From the NCBI GenBank assembly GCA_008477525.1, contig SPDT01000005.1:4588001-4652000 (forward strand): 64,000 bases of DNA, in the 5' to 3' direction. Below are positions 1 to 12,545 of this stretch, in pieces. The position numbers and the translations under genes were made by a program. Numbering within the stretch: position 1 is the first letter of the stretch; every line of letters begins with the position of its first letter. The notes below the pieces were generated by a model. It was not told the origin of the DNA. It saw only the letters and a list, made by a program, of their open reading frames with translations, and made no database searches. This DNA comes from Hypomyces perniciosus. Taxonomy: Eukaryota; Ascomycota; Sordariomycetes; Hypocreales; Hypocreaceae.

Positions 1-171
1 CCTTCGTAGCCCATTGTTTAGGCAGTAGTTCAGAGATGCATGCATATTGAATGTATTTAAGTCGTTAACCATCCCGCGAGCTGGCAAGACTTCAACCAAC
101 AATCAGATAACAGACGACATCATCCTGCGCTGTGCCCTTCGCGGTCCTTATAGCTCATTTCCACAATAAAG

Positions 172-997
172 ATGCCTCGAGTTCAAATGGAAGATGGCTC
201 AATTAGAGACAATCTCTCTGAGCTTCTCACTCTTTGCCCGCGCTACGTCATCGTTCCTCCCAACTCACCGGAGGGCATCGGCTTTGCCATGTGCGGCCAT
301 ACTCAATCCTACGAAGATTTGATGAACGGCGGAATTTCCAATTGCAAACCAGGCATTTGGAAGGCCGAGCATAGGCCCATCCCCGGAGCTGATTTCCCGG
401 ACCCGAGCGTTGAGGCCTGTCTCCGATGGGTGGGCGAGCTGGACGAAAGTACGGACCTGGATTTTGGCGCCAGCTTGGAGTAGTGGATAGCTTGGGATAA
501 GAAACTGAAGGAGAGGTTTGATGCAGCCACCGAGGTGGGAAAGCTGGATGAAAATGTGATATGGAAATTCGATGGGACTTACTGTGATGATGGTGGCCTC
601 TTTAACACTGTCTCAATGGCATATCTCACCCGCGAGGCCGCAGAAGTCGTTCTTGGAGACAGCGTTGAGGACGAATTTGACGATGATGAATATGCTGGTT
701 ATCTCGAGGGCATCACTTTGAACGACGCAGCCACTGATCCGGACGAGATTGAACGAAATTCCGGCTTCACTTTTGGAGGACTTCATTGTAAGTCTTTATT
801 TCCACCAAAGGGATATCATCCTATTAACAAGCTCTCTAGTTGGCCAAGATGACATTGGTGGACCGCCTGCTATTGCTGTTGCCGAGAGGGATGGCCAGGT
901 TGTTGCCATTAAATTGTTTTCGGATCAGGATGCGGAGGAGACGGAGCGTGAGGAGGGCTTTATTTTTAATGCCCAGCCTGGTAGAATTCCTTTCTAG
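172..997 (+). pseudogene. Hypothetical protein gene with an in-frame TAG
   Basis: One reading frame runs from the ATG at 172 to the TAG at 995-997 once an intron at 788-839 is removed (donor GTAAGT, acceptor CTCTAG, 52 bp). It would encode about 257 residues, but codon 104 is TAG (481-483) and the same frame stays open and protein-like on both sides. The product is acidic in its second half (a run of D/E around the VEDEFDDDEYAG stretch). I recognise no domain and predict no signal peptide or membrane span. A CAG-to-TAG change (CpA to TpA) is the direction RIP would give, and the repeat island begins 4.6 kb downstream, so leakage of RIP is possible but not shown. Alternatives are an unusual intron spanning the stop or a sequencing error. 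Family and function are unknown. Confidence 0.6.
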
Positions 998-2297
998 AGG
1001 GGAACGCATGGCACAGAAATGCACCTTTGAACAAATGAACACAAATTGATTGGCCTAGGGAGGCTTTTTTATGATGTTCATCGTCCTCCCCACGGCTAAT
1101 CAATCCTGACGGTTTTCATAGAGCACTGCGATGAGTTCGGGTTATCTTGTGCGCTATTGATATGAAAGACATTTATCAACTGCCTGTCTATACTTCGGCC
1201 TATCGCTATAATTTCTCGAGAAGTGTGACACACCTTCGATGATGAGCTGAACTCAAGCCTGTCCCTTCGCCACCAATGACCAAAACAGCACATGAACAAG
1301 TATGCTTGTCCCTAAACCTGAAACTCGAAATAAACCCCAGTAACTAAACTATCGCTTGTATGTAGGAACTAAGCCATTTGGAAAGCTCATTATATTTCCG
1401 TTGCGTCATATCTACTCTAATATTGTTGTCCATTTGTATAACGCACTTATCCCTTTACCATCGAATCCCGTTTTCTTAGTAATCCGGAGCGAAGGCCTCC
1501 AATGCCCGCCTGCCATTAGAATGCTTACGGGAATGAACAATGTTTCTATTCTCAGCATAAATACGAAGGACACAGTCTTGGTCGTAGACCTTGCCTGTTG
1601 CCTTCACAGTTACCTTTTTTTTTTTAATATTTACGACCACTATGTACCTAGTGTTCCGGGCGAGTCTGGAGTGGGAGTTGGTCCTGTTGTGGGTTGGCCG
1701 GACCTCTGAGTTGGGGGACAAAGGAGCTCCTGGTCAGTGTGGGAGGCACGGGGGTGCCCTCGCTGCCATGGCCCTGAGCCGCTATATCTACCGAAGCGGG
1801 AGGGGTGGGCGTACCTTCTTCGGCCTCTGAAGGTCTCTGGAGTATTGTCTTGGGCTTTTCTTTGGGCATGATAGGGTTAGCCTTCGAGAATTCGAAAACT
1901 CTTGTGTAATTAGAATTATCTATAATTTCGTAATATTCAGTAAAACACAAGAATAATATATTAATATATTATTTAAATTAACTATTAAGTTATATACTTT
2001 AACTAAAGCCTAAAGGTATATGAAACGAATATTACCTATAGTTTATATAGATAGAGACTAGTTATATATAAACTTAATTTATTAAAGTATCCTTTACTTT
2101 TCCTGAAGCTGTCATATAACCCACTTAGTGACTTTTATCGCCTGCCAATATAGTAAACCCGGCTTAGGCTTATCCCTTAGGAATACACCGCCCCGTTACA
2201 AAACGCCAAGTCCTGACTACTCATAATATTAGCTTCAATTAAGTTTTTTTCTCACGTATAAGTTATAACTGTTACGCTTAATGGCTTGATGCAATAA
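998..2297. other. Gene-poor stretch with one P/T-rich ORF and a TA-rich tract
   Basis: I see no convincing gene here. On the minus strand 1648-1869 encodes about 73 residues rich in Pro, Thr and Gln, starting MPKEKPK. It directly abuts a TA-saturated tract (about 1900-2280) that looks like RIP-degraded repeat, so it may be the 5' end of a decayed retroelement gag. That is only a guess from composition. Confidence 0.35.
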
Positions 2298-2699
2298 TTA
2301 CCTTACCCTACTTGCACCCTCCAAGCCTCTGCTACCGCTATTTTCACTATTGTCGGACTTGATCCCTCTTTGGAGACGACACCGAATCACCTCAAGTGAC
2401 AGAGTCTTGGGGTCGTCCGCGCTGCCAGAGTCATCATTATTGGTCCCGAAATTAACAAGGCCACAATTTGGGACATCGATTGAACCGCCGCCGCTCAAGC
2501 CGCCAGTGCCGGAATAAGTATTAACCCCGACATTGAGAAGTGAATCTTTGCTCTTCCTATTATCCTGGAGGTTGCCATGACCGGAGTTAGCAAAGCCGGA
2601 ATTATCATGCCCTGCTTCCTCATGCTTTTTGACAGGGGTATTACTAACAGTCGGTGCAGTGAGGAAGGCAAGAAGAATAGTCGCGTTGCGGAGCTTCAT
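2298..2699 (-). CDS. Candidate small secreted protein, Gly/Ser/Asn-rich
   Basis: The frame encodes 133 residues. I chose the ATG at 2699, seven codons inside the longest frame, because it puts a textbook signal peptide at the N-terminus: a Lys at position 3, then a hydrophobic core ILLAFLTA and a small-residue cleavage region near TVS. The rest is hydrophilic, rich in Gly, Ser, Asn and Asp, with repeated NSG/GHG-type motifs and only two cysteines. No enzyme motif is visible. It lies alone in a gene-poor tract between two decayed loci, a setting where fungal secreted effectors are often found. The C-terminus could be altered by an unseen intron. Chance translation cannot be excluded, because low-complexity frames of this length do occur. 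Confidence 0.4.
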   Translation of the reverse strand: MKLRNATILLAFLTAPTVSNTPVKKHEEAGHDNSGFANSGHGNLQDNRKSKDSLLNVGVNTYSGTGGLSGGGSIDVPNCGLVNFGTNNDDSGSADDPKTLSLEVIRCRLQRGIKSDNSENSGSRGLEGASRVR

Positions 2700-4384
2700 G
2701 TTGAGGTAAAGAAGCTTCAATGCTCAGGGATGAGAAGATTGAAGGTCGTAGTTAAGGTATTGGGGTATTGGAGATGTAGAGAAGGGAGTAAGAGAGCCTA
2801 GGAGGACTCTAGTAATAGATATGCTAGTGCATACCAGTTAAGGGACGGCAAGTGACTCTATTGAGCTCTAACTTTGCCAATGAATAAGAGCGAGAAGTTA
2901 TCTGTATATCAGTAACCTTCCTAGTCACATGATCTAATGTAAGGGAGTTGGCTCCCTTGCATCGTCCCTTCAACTCCTTAGGTTTCTAACCAAAAGAGAG
3001 AATTACTAAAAAGGATTGAAGGAAGACTAGTTATTCCTTTAGCTACACAATAAAGACATTATTAACTACTGATAGATACTGTCGGATGAGGTCGATCTAG
3101 TTGTTGGAATGATTAGAAACTAGATGGGCAAGGGAGTAAGTAATCTTATGTGAGGTGAAACAGCATGCGTTCTCTGTCTATAATAAAAGAATATTATAAT
3201 TATCAACTCTGAACTTCCGCTACTCACACTTAATAGCAATGGGAATAAAAGACCTGGTATTAAATATAATATCGCCTTCTTACCCTGTTGCGTTATTATG
3301 GGGAATGTATGATATACTAGATGACTCTCTATAAGGATGCTGATGGAGAATTCCAAGAAGTGAACCGTCCTAATGATAGCACATGAACGGGTGAGACGTC
3401 CCATTTATTGTTAAACCGATGTACCAGACCCGCAAAAGTGAGGTGTACACCTCAACAATTGTACCCGATAGCGCAGGTTATATCGCGTGTGACATTTCTG
3501 TCTGGATCGTCAAAAAGCCGAAACACTTCATACTATTACTACTGGGCAATTTCTTAGTCAAGTCAGGTAAACACCGCTAACCAGGGGTAAAGTACGAGAA
3601 TGTGGAACATTCACGGAATAGAGTAGACTTATATATTACTGCGAATCAAGGTCTTACTACACCACCGCCCTCATTGCGGGCCTACGCCCTTATACCAACC
3701 ACCTTGATTTCCTGCCCACAATTTCGCATTCCTGTTATACCGACTATTTGTGTCTTTGTAACAGAACACAATGAGCGAGGTATGGGTTCTGGGTTACTGT
3801 CCCGAAGGCCGCACGAGGCAGGCACATATGGTGGGCCTACAATGCGCGCTTCTCCCGGGAAAGGCAAACAAAGAAATGAGACTAGATAGCATGGCCTCCT
3901 CACTGGCGATGACGACTACTGTTTTGAAGATCGTCAATTTAGCTCACAGTTTCAGTGTTTGTATCACAAAGTACAATATCATCCCCTTTGTCCCCGTCGT
4001 TTAACCACATCTTTTATTAGACTGCCTTGGAGCCCAAAAAAATCCATGACACAGATCGGCCCGAATGCCTTGCAGGCCAAGCCGTAGGTCCTTCTTCAAC
4101 CACCTTGCGAGTAGAGAACGCGAAATCCAAGTAGATATAGGGGGAGTTTAGAGTCAATTTGAAGTGGAGTCGTATAGAATGTTCAGATAATACGTTAGTG
4201 ACCGTAGGGAGGATCAATCCCAAACACACAAGACAAGAACCAGAGCAAACTAAAGACACCTAGGACGAGATGCTTCAGGCCTGCATACAGCCTCATTTAA
4301 ATTCCCATCATGGCCGGGCCATGCTTTTCACACAGAAAAGTCTCCCCATCAATCGTCCAATACAAAATTTCGGTAGAGTCTGAG
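2700..4384. other. No gene seen
   Basis: This is moderately AT-rich sequence. Several frames of 70-95 codons exist, but none shows domain-like composition, splice structure or a recognisable motif. Part of it may be old repeat, judging by TA-rich patches at 3170-3330. Confidence 0.4.
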
Positions 4385-4620
4385 TGTCTACTGGAATTTG
4401 CTCAATTTGCCCCATTTCCTCCCGAAGCAAGCTCTCTGCGTCGTTATACTTACCTCTCTAGAACCCACAATACCCAATAGCGCCAGCCAATTTCGCCCAA
4501 CTCTGGATGTTATTTTCACTGGGCTTCTGTTGAATGATGGGCTCAGCAAGAGGACCAAAGTTCTCATATTCATTGCAAGTCTTATAGTCGCCGTTTGACT
4601 AGACGCGGAATATCACCTCC
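4385..4620 (-). pseudogene. Relic of a TPR-repeat protein
   Basis: On the minus strand one frame reads NGDYKTC, then a spacer, then WAKLAGAIGYCGF, stop, RGKYNDAESLLREEMG and IPVDTQTL. The spacing fits a helix-turn-helix TPR unit of the kinesin-light-chain/NB-ARC-TPR type common in fungi (aliphatic..G..Y...G.Y.dAE.l...., then a D-T-T/Q-L turn). The frame is broken by a TAG where the family has a polar residue before the G-K-Y turn, and neither side extends into a longer open frame. It is therefore a fragment of a dead gene. The stop again fits CAG to TAG. The family assignment rests on pattern only. Confidence 0.4.
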
Positions 4621-5626
4621 AGAAGCTTGCCCTTCCAAACCTACACCTCACCAGTTTATAAAAGTCGGATATTCATGTATTCTCAAGAGAATGCATTTCT
4701 ACCGTTCTCTCCTCCGTCACTATCATCATCGAGAATGACTACCGGAGCGTTTGGGAATTACATTATTAGACCAATAACCAAGTATATATATTCATGGCCG
4801 CGGCCAACCACCATACTCGAGGAAGCATAATAGAAGATCCCGGGTGTAAGATCAGCTAGCAGGAATCACTGTAAGGGCAGATTCTGTAAGGCTGGAGGTT
4901 TGTTGTGAGAGTTAGGAAGTGGGGTTGAACTTTTTAGAAAATCCATTAAGTCTGTCTGGTCTCAGTAGTCCGTTCGGAAAGCGTATCACTGGCATTTCAA
5001 GGTGTTTCTAGGCCAGCTGCTGGAAGAAATAACACGAGTCAGACAGCTCTTCTTTACACTATAAGTTCAATGTTATAGGTTATAGAGAAATAGAGTATGC
5101 TAGTCATCAAGTGATTCAAGTCAAATCTAATGTCATGAATAAATAACTTATTACATGAATTAAAGGCTTTTATTACAGGTAAATCAATAAACAATAAACA
5201 TTTAACTTGAATATTTAGCGTAGCTATATAAAGTAATATTAGAATAATTATATTCTAAAACATTAATAGCTATTCTAGTATCACGTTTATTATTCCAAAT
5301 ACACCAAATACCCTGAATATCTAGACTAGTATTAAATTATTTAAGGTATCCGATCGATCCGATGCATCACAGCTTATAGCGTAAGAACTTAATTTAGTAG
5401 GATATATGAAGTATAGCTGTTGAGTGATAGAATGGATCCACTTTTGCCAGTTTAACAGGAAGTCGCTTAATAGACTATAAGTACTACGGATATAGGGAAT
5501 AAGACTTGGATTCAACTAACACTAAATACAATCCAAGCTAGGTCAATTTAAGTTAAACAATTCCCTTTCAGGGTTAACCTAACTCATTCAAGTTACATTC
5601 TTTATCAGATTATAAGCCCTATCAGT
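4621..5626. other. AT-rich left flank of the repeat island
   Basis: No gene is seen. TA content climbs from about 5040 on. The stretch 5040-5560 looks like degraded, unclassified repeat. Confidence 0.4.
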
Positions 5627-5640
5627 TACGTTAACCTCTT
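5627..5640 (+). repeat. Left target-site duplication of LINE-1
   Basis: TACGTTAACCTCTT directly precedes the element. It recurs at 11558-11571 as TACATTAACCTCTT, with a single G/A difference. Confidence 0.8.
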
Positions 5641-8600
5641 AAGCTTCCCTCCTACACCTACAGGTACCCCACCTTTTAGGTGCCTACTTACTAAAATTCA
5701 CAACCTTTTGACTAGCTATTAAGAAAAATAAGCTTAATAATGCTCCCTTGCCCCTCCTGGGTATTTAAAGAAAGATAGCGAATGCTATTAGACTTTAAGC
5801 GAACTAGGGACAATTAAACCTTGCTGCTGCTAGGCGGGCAGTAATTTAGCGATTTAAGAAGGAGGGCACTCTTTTGCTCCTGGGATAAAAAGGAACTATA
5901 GTCCTCCCGCTTATGCCTAAGAAATGATATATTAATAATAAATGCATCGAAACTAATATCCCTAGATTTAATTTCGGCTTTAATATAAGGCCTAGTGTCT
6001 TTCTCTTTTTAAAAGGGATTTAAAAAGGCTTCTTTTCCTCTTTTTAAAGCAGGCTAATAAAAGTATCTGCCTTTAATAACAGTAAATAGTTTACTATAGC
6101 CTATAAAATCTTTATATAGATTAAAGAAATTAATGTAATTTAAAAAGCTAGATAAAAAGTTTTACTTTTAATAGCTTAAGCTATTAATAACTGTTTAACT
6201 AAATATTAAAGAAAATACTATTTCCTGGCTGCTTTATAAGTAAATAAAGCATTTATTAATACTTTTAAAGGCCTCCTCTTTTTAAAGGCCTTTATAGACT
6301 TTAAAAAGTTAGGCAGGAATCCCCTTTTAGCCTAATTAATAACTATATAGCTAGTTAGTAAAAAGACTTATTAAAATAATAAATAATAATAAATTAAACC
6401 TTACCTTTTAATTTAAATTAATTTAGATATTTTACTAGAGATTAATAACTTAAAGTAAATTATATAGGCTATAATTGTACTTAAAGGCGTAAATAAAAAC
6501 CTTTTAATAGGAAAAGAAAGTAATTTTACTTTATAAAATAATAAAAGGCTAGCCTTTATTGCAAAACCTAAAACTTAAAAATAAAATATAATAATTAAAA
6601 AACTTAATAATAGAATTTTCCTTTAAGTTTTACTAAACTATAGTTAAAGAAAGATTACTGCTATTAAAGCTAAATAAAAAGTTATTAAAATTAGAAAGCT
6701 TAATAAAAAAAATATTATTTACTTTTAGGAAGTAAAATCTAGCTTTATACTATAAGCTAGGAATAATAAAATTAAAAAGCAATCTTTACTTTAAGTTTAA
6801 TTATAGAGGCTAGCAGCTTAAAGATTAAAGAAATATATATATAAAGGAGTTTTTTTATATAAAGTATTTTTAAATATTATACTAATACTTTAAACACTTT
6901 CTTTATTAATGCGCTAGTCTTAATTAAAGCTTAAAAGAGTATTAAATTTAAAGAACCTTTGATCTTTTATTAAAAGGCCTTTTTTAATAAAACTATTAAT
7001 ACCTATTATTACTTTATTTTTTTTAAAAAGGAAATTAAAATAAGCTTTAAACTTTTTAACTGCTTAGCTTTAGTAAAGCTTTAAACTTAAAAGGTATAAG
7101 TGATTTAATATAATAGGTGCTTTAGCTTTTATAACCTTTAAAGATATATTAGAATTATATAATGTAAAAAGTATAGTAAGCCTGCCTTTTAATATATTAA
7201 TAAAAATAAAAATTATAATTACTTTATTTAATATATTAACTGCTTTAAACTTTATTAATTTAATATTTTAAACTGCTATATATATTTAACTATTAAAAAT
7301 AATATAAAAGTATATATTATTAAAGAATAATTTAAAAGTATTAAAGAATTTAAAATTTAGGAATTTTAGAAAAAAAAACCCTGCCCCTTTTGCCTTTAAG
7401 CCTAAATCTAGTATACTTAAAGGAGAAGCTTTTTAAGCTGCTTTAGCTGGATCTTTTACTACTTTCACTTTTAAGGCCTAAATTTAAGGACCCTTCCCTT
7501 TAAGTAGGATAATACCCCTTGCCCTTATAATAAAGCTACTTTAAAATAAAATTAACTTAATAAATATCCTTAATAGTTTATTAAAAGAAAGTTTATTAAT
7601 TTACTTTATAATAAAGGTTATTGATTTTAACGACTTTATAAATAATACTTTAAAAGAATCCTTTAAAGGAGATAAATTTTATAAGTTTAATCTATAAATA
7701 ATAAATTTTATTAAAACTATTAAAAAAACTTTAGCCTAAAAATCTTTTAAGTTAATATAAGAAAATAAAAATAGTATTATAATATAGCCTTTTTATTTAT
7801 TTAAAAAGATAGCTTTAATATTATATTTATTTAAAAGCTATAGATTTACTGGGATACTTTATTATTTAAAAGATGAATAAAATTTTACTTTAACTTTTAA
7901 GTATTTAACCTATTTAATAATTAAAGGGAGATTAAACCTTTTATTTTTATATATATTAGAAAATTACTAAACTTATTATATTAATAACTTTTACTTTTAA
8001 GATTAAAAAGTAACTATATTTATTAAATAAAAGTCTATAGATATATAGTTATTAATGTTTACTGTAAGGCTTCCTTTAATACTATAATAGAAACCTTTAA
8101 AAAGTAAGGCTAGCCCCTTTTAAACTTAATTATTACAGGAGACTTTAATATATTATACTAAATATAGCAATTAGGCCAAGTTTTAAATACTGTAGGCAAT
8201 AGATTAGCTAAATAGGCGGATAAATATAACCTAATCCCTGCCTTTATAGACGCCTTTATAAAGGATTTTAGAAAATATATTAACCTTATTTTCTTTAACT
8301 GCTTTATATTAATAACTATTATAAGAAACCTAAATATAGGTTTAGACTATTATATAATTACTATTATATTTTTAAGCTTTATTAAGCTAATAGTTAATAT
8401 AAAGAAAAAATATATCTTTTTTAAAAGCTTATAAAAGTTTAGTTAACTAATATATATATATGCCTAGCTCCTTTTAAAGGTAAACGCAATTAATTTAACT
8501 AAAGGGGACCTAAATGTAGCTATATAAGTACTTTAAAGACTTTTCGCGGACTATATATAGTTAATAGGCAAAAAGAGATATTAAAATAGATATAATGCCT

Positions 8601-11557
8601 TTTAGTAAAATAAGGACTGCTAGATAGCCTATTTGGCTTATATTATAGTACCCTTTAAAATTAATAAATAAATTAAAGTAAAGAAGATATTGTGTAATAT
8701 TATTAAATATAAAAAACGCGATTATTAGGATAAAATTATAGTTAAAGCTAGCTTAGGTAAAGGCATTTAGCAGGTAGTTAAATAGTGTAAAGCTATAGAT
8801 TATTTTTAACCCCCCCTTTTAATAAACAGCAGCAAGAGTATTTTAAACTTTAGGGAGTAAATAGCCTTCTTTAAAGAATATTTACTATAGTGAAAGGGAG
8901 TTAAAGAAGATATTAAAGACCCCTAGGAACCTTAAGTATTAAAGAACCTTTAAATACTATAAAATAAAACAGTTATTAAAAAGGAGGTAAAGAAAGTTAT
9001 AATTAAAGCAGGGAATACTGCACTTAACGCAAACAGTATATCGGTTACCCTTTTATACTATATATAGCCTACTATTAAAAAGTTTATTATAAACCTTTTT
9101 AAAGGTTACCTTAAGCTAGGATATTACCCTTTCCCTTTTAAAAACACTAAAGTTATTATTATATTTAAGCCTAATAAGCCTAACTATATAACCTATAAAG
9201 CTATTAAGCTTATTTTACTGCTATTTTATATAGGAAAAAGCTTTAAAAGGCTATTTGCGAGAAGGGTATCCCTTTTAGTATTTAAATATAAGATTCTTTT
9301 AAAGCAGTATTTTAAAGCCCTTTTTAAAAGAGTGGCTATAAACTTAATTGCCTGCTTAATTTATAATATTAAAGTTACTTTAAGTAAAGGGGAGGTTATA
9401 ACTTTATTTACTTTTAATATCTTTAAGGCTTTTAATATTATTATAAAGAATATATTAGTTTTATAGCTTAAATAATAAAGCTAGCCTGTCTAGTTTATAA
9501 AATAGGCAGAGTCCTTTATAAATAATAAAACTATTTTTATTTATAAAGGAGATAAAACTAACCTACTAAACCTTGCCTTTAAATGCAATACTTTATAGGG
9601 GTCCTTTATCTCCTTTATTCTATTAATACTTTACTTTAACTTAATCCTTTAACTTTAAAATTAATAATCTTACTTTAAGTATATTAATAATATCGCTATA
9701 TTTATTATTAAAAGGTTTACTTAAAAAACAGCTACCTTTATATAGTAAGCGCTTAATAAGATATTAAAGTAAGGAGTAAAAAATACGGTATTTTTTAATT
9801 ATATTAAAGCTAAATTGCTATACTTTTACTATATAAAAGGCTAGATTTATAAAGAAAGTATTATAATAAAAGGAAAACTAGTTTAGTTTAAAAAGGATAT
9901 TTAATAGTTAAGGGTTTACTTTAATTTAAAGCTTTTTTTTAAAAAATATATAGAAATATTTGCAGGCAAAGTATATAAAGTCTTTAACTTTTTTAAATTG
10001 TTTAATAAAACTTAAAAGGGTTTACTTTTTAAAGCTATAGTATAAACTATAAAGGCCTATATCCTCCCTGTCGCTTTATATAAAATAAAAGTATAATAGT
10101 TAAGGTATAAATAATAATTGCAAATTAACCTTATTAAGCAAGTAAATATAGGAGTATTTAACCTAGTAAATAAAATAGATAAAGCCTTTAAAACTATAGT
10201 AAAGGCAGTTTTTTTAGTTTAGAAGATTATAAGCATTCCTGTCTTATATAAAGAGTTAAGGGTTTTTATAGTTAGTATTGCCTTAGCCTAAGCCTAACTT
10301 AAATGTATAGTAAGATTTGCGGGACTGAATTGGGACTACCCGATTAATTAATGTATTAATAAGAAACTCCCTCTTTAACTGCTATAAACTAAACTTTAAT
10401 GCACTGCCGCTTTAATTGGCAGAACTAGTAAACTTACCTTTTTTACTAAAAAGTCCTTATATATTCTCCTTAATCCTAACCTAAAAGGTATAGGCAAATT
10501 AACTGCAGTAAGGAAATACCTAGAATTAATTAACTTTTTCCCCTTTTATTTAATTTTAGCTTATTTTAATAGGTTTTAAATTAAAGGAAATATAAGTTAA
10601 AAAGCAGTTATTTACTATAAAGTAAAAGTAATTATAGATATTAAATGCTTTAATAATATAGAGGTTTATAATATAAAAGTATAGGCTGCCTTAAAGGCTA
10701 TAGAGCTAGTGGCTAGATATATAAAGGAAAACTGTATAATTTAAATAGCCTTTCTTTTCCTAAATAATTTATTAATTATTAATAGGCTATTTAGTAAGCC
10801 CCCTTTATTTATATAAAAAGTATATATATACTTTTAGAAACTAGTATAAAGTATTTTGCCTTGTAGAACCTTTATTTTATTAGTTTTAGGATATAAGGAT
10901 ATTATAGGCAATAAATAGGCTGACTATTTGGCTAAATAAAGCGCAGCCTTCCCTGCTGTACTATAGAATTAGGCTATAATTATATATATTAAAAGATAAA
11001 TTAAGGAAGAAGTTGCGGAGGTAAAGGAGTAGGATTAGCTTAGCAAGACCCTAGAAGGCTATAAATAGTAGGGATTTAGGGCCCTAGCCTCCCCTTTAAA
11101 GCTTAAACTCCCTCGCCCTATTTTTTACAGGCTCCTGGCAGAGAGATCGGGATATAAGGACTTCTAGGAGTACTATAAACGCTTTAAATATAATAGAGAG
11201 TTTATCTGCAAGTGCAGTAAATTAAAGAGGTAAGGCTATTTCGCGGAATATAGAATAGTTAAGCCTTTCCTTTTAGATATCCCTTTAAAAGAGACCCCCC
11301 TCTTTTACCTACTTAAACCTACAGGAAGCAAGGCTTTCCAGAGACTAATAGAGGAAGCGGACCTTTATAGTCCTCCCCCGGCAGAAACAGATTAACATTA
11401 CCTAGATTAACCCTTTTTCCTTTATAAATTGAAATTTAATAAACAGCGGCGCAAGCTGCCGGCTCTTAACATCCTGTTGCCTATAAGGGATTTATATAAC
11501 TAGTTTACTTAGTGGATATAAATAATAAAACAAACAAACAAACAAACAAATAAACAA
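5641..11557 (+). mobile_element. LINE-1: full-length, RIP-degraded non-LTR retrotransposon (Tad1-like)
   Basis: This is a 5917-bp element bounded by a 14-bp target-site duplication and ending in an AAAC-type tail. It is so TA-saturated that all frames are broken, but the domain order is readable. Near 7090-7230 is an ORF1 zinc-knuckle region with Cys now Tyr. Around 8138-8149 is an endonuclease GDFN box. At about 9000-9720 is reverse transcriptase, with the LPKPNKP motif near 9165 and the catalytic box at 9680-9691 reading YINN instead of YxDD. At 10600-10960 is an RNase H-like region with a GNKxADYLAK-type motif. At 11140-11390 is the C-terminal domain found in fungal LINEs. The Asp-to-Asn, Cys-to-Tyr and Gln/Trp-to-stop changes all fit C-to-T on either strand. 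It is inactive. The Tad1 clade is assigned from domain order and overall look, not from a tree. Confidence 0.85.
11521..11557 (+). repeat. AAAC-type 3' tail of LINE-1
   Basis: Simple A-rich tail built of CAAA units, as expected at the 3' end of a LINE made by target-primed reverse transcription. Shorter versions end LINE-3 (25041-25057) and the LINE-2 remnant (33125-33148). Confidence 0.85.
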
Positions 11558-11571
11558 TACATTAACCTCTT
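11558..11571 (+). repeat. Right target-site duplication of LINE-1
   Basis: TACATTAACCTCTT follows the A-rich tail and matches 5627-5640 except for one G-to-A change. Confidence 0.8.
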
Positions 11572-12013
11572 TTAGGAGTTTTTATACGGAGTGCCTCTAT
11601 TTCCCTTTATTAGGTAAAAAGGATACTGTATAGTTCGGGGTATATTCGTTAGCTAGACTATATTCTCAATTTATTTAATTTAATTTAAGCCAGACCCCCT
11701 GGCTTGCAAGCTTGAATTAGGGCCTGTCAGATTGAATTTTGTTTAGCGTTGGATTCAGCCTCCTTCCAGTCAGTGAAAAGTCGGCATTTCTTTATTTGAC
11801 TTGCCGACTGCTCTGTTGTCCAGATACCTGGCAATAGATATTTGCGAGCTTCTTTGATTGATAAGTCATGGCCACAAATCAATTGCTGTGCTAAATTCTG
11901 CCGTATAAGGTCTATGTCTTTAATCGTCTAGCTCTTGTATTATATTATAGACCTATACGTTTTCAATAGCGGTTAACTTAATATATTAATATTACAAGGT
12001 ATCATCGGTTATC
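11572..12013. other. Non-repeat spacer between LINE-1 and LINE-2
   Basis: Base composition returns to near host level. No gene, tRNA or recognised motif is seen. It is probably a sliver of the original host sequence. Confidence 0.5.
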
Positions 12014-12545
12014 AAGCTTCCCTCCTACACCTACAGGTACCCTACCTTTTAAGTGCCTACTTATTAAAATTTATAACCTTTTAACTAACTATTAAAAAAA
12101 ATAAACTTAATAATACCCCTTTACCCCTTTTAAGTACTTAAAGAAAAATAGTAAATATTATTAGACTTTAAATAAACTAAAAATAACTAAACCTTACTGC
12201 TATTAGGCAGGCAGTAATTTAGTAAATTAAAAAAAAGGCACTTTTTTACTTTTAAAATAAAAAGGGACTATAATCCTTCTATTTATACCTAAAAAACACT
12301 AGATTAATAATAAATATATGAAAATTAATATTTTTATTTTTAATTTTAATTTTAATATAAAACCTAATATCTTTTTTTTTAAAAAGGGATTTAAAAACCC
12401 TTTTTTTCTTCCTTTTAAAGTAAATTAATTTAAATACTTTACTAGCAATTAATAGCTTAAAGTAAATTATATAGGCTATAATTACAGTTAAAAGTATAAA
12501 TAAAAACCTTTTAATAAAAAAAGAAAGTAAATTTATTTTATAAAA
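12014..12545 (+). mobile_element. LINE-2: 5' fragment of the same LINE family
   Basis: It begins with the same AAGCTTCCCTCCTACACC end as LINE-1 (5641) and stays alignable for part of the LINE 5' region, with an apparent internal deletion. It is cut at 12546 by a Ty3/gypsy LTR. A 24-bp LINE 3' terminus at 33125-33148 may be its far end, separated by the nested insertions. I found no matching target-site duplication, so later rearrangement is likely. Confidence 0.75.
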
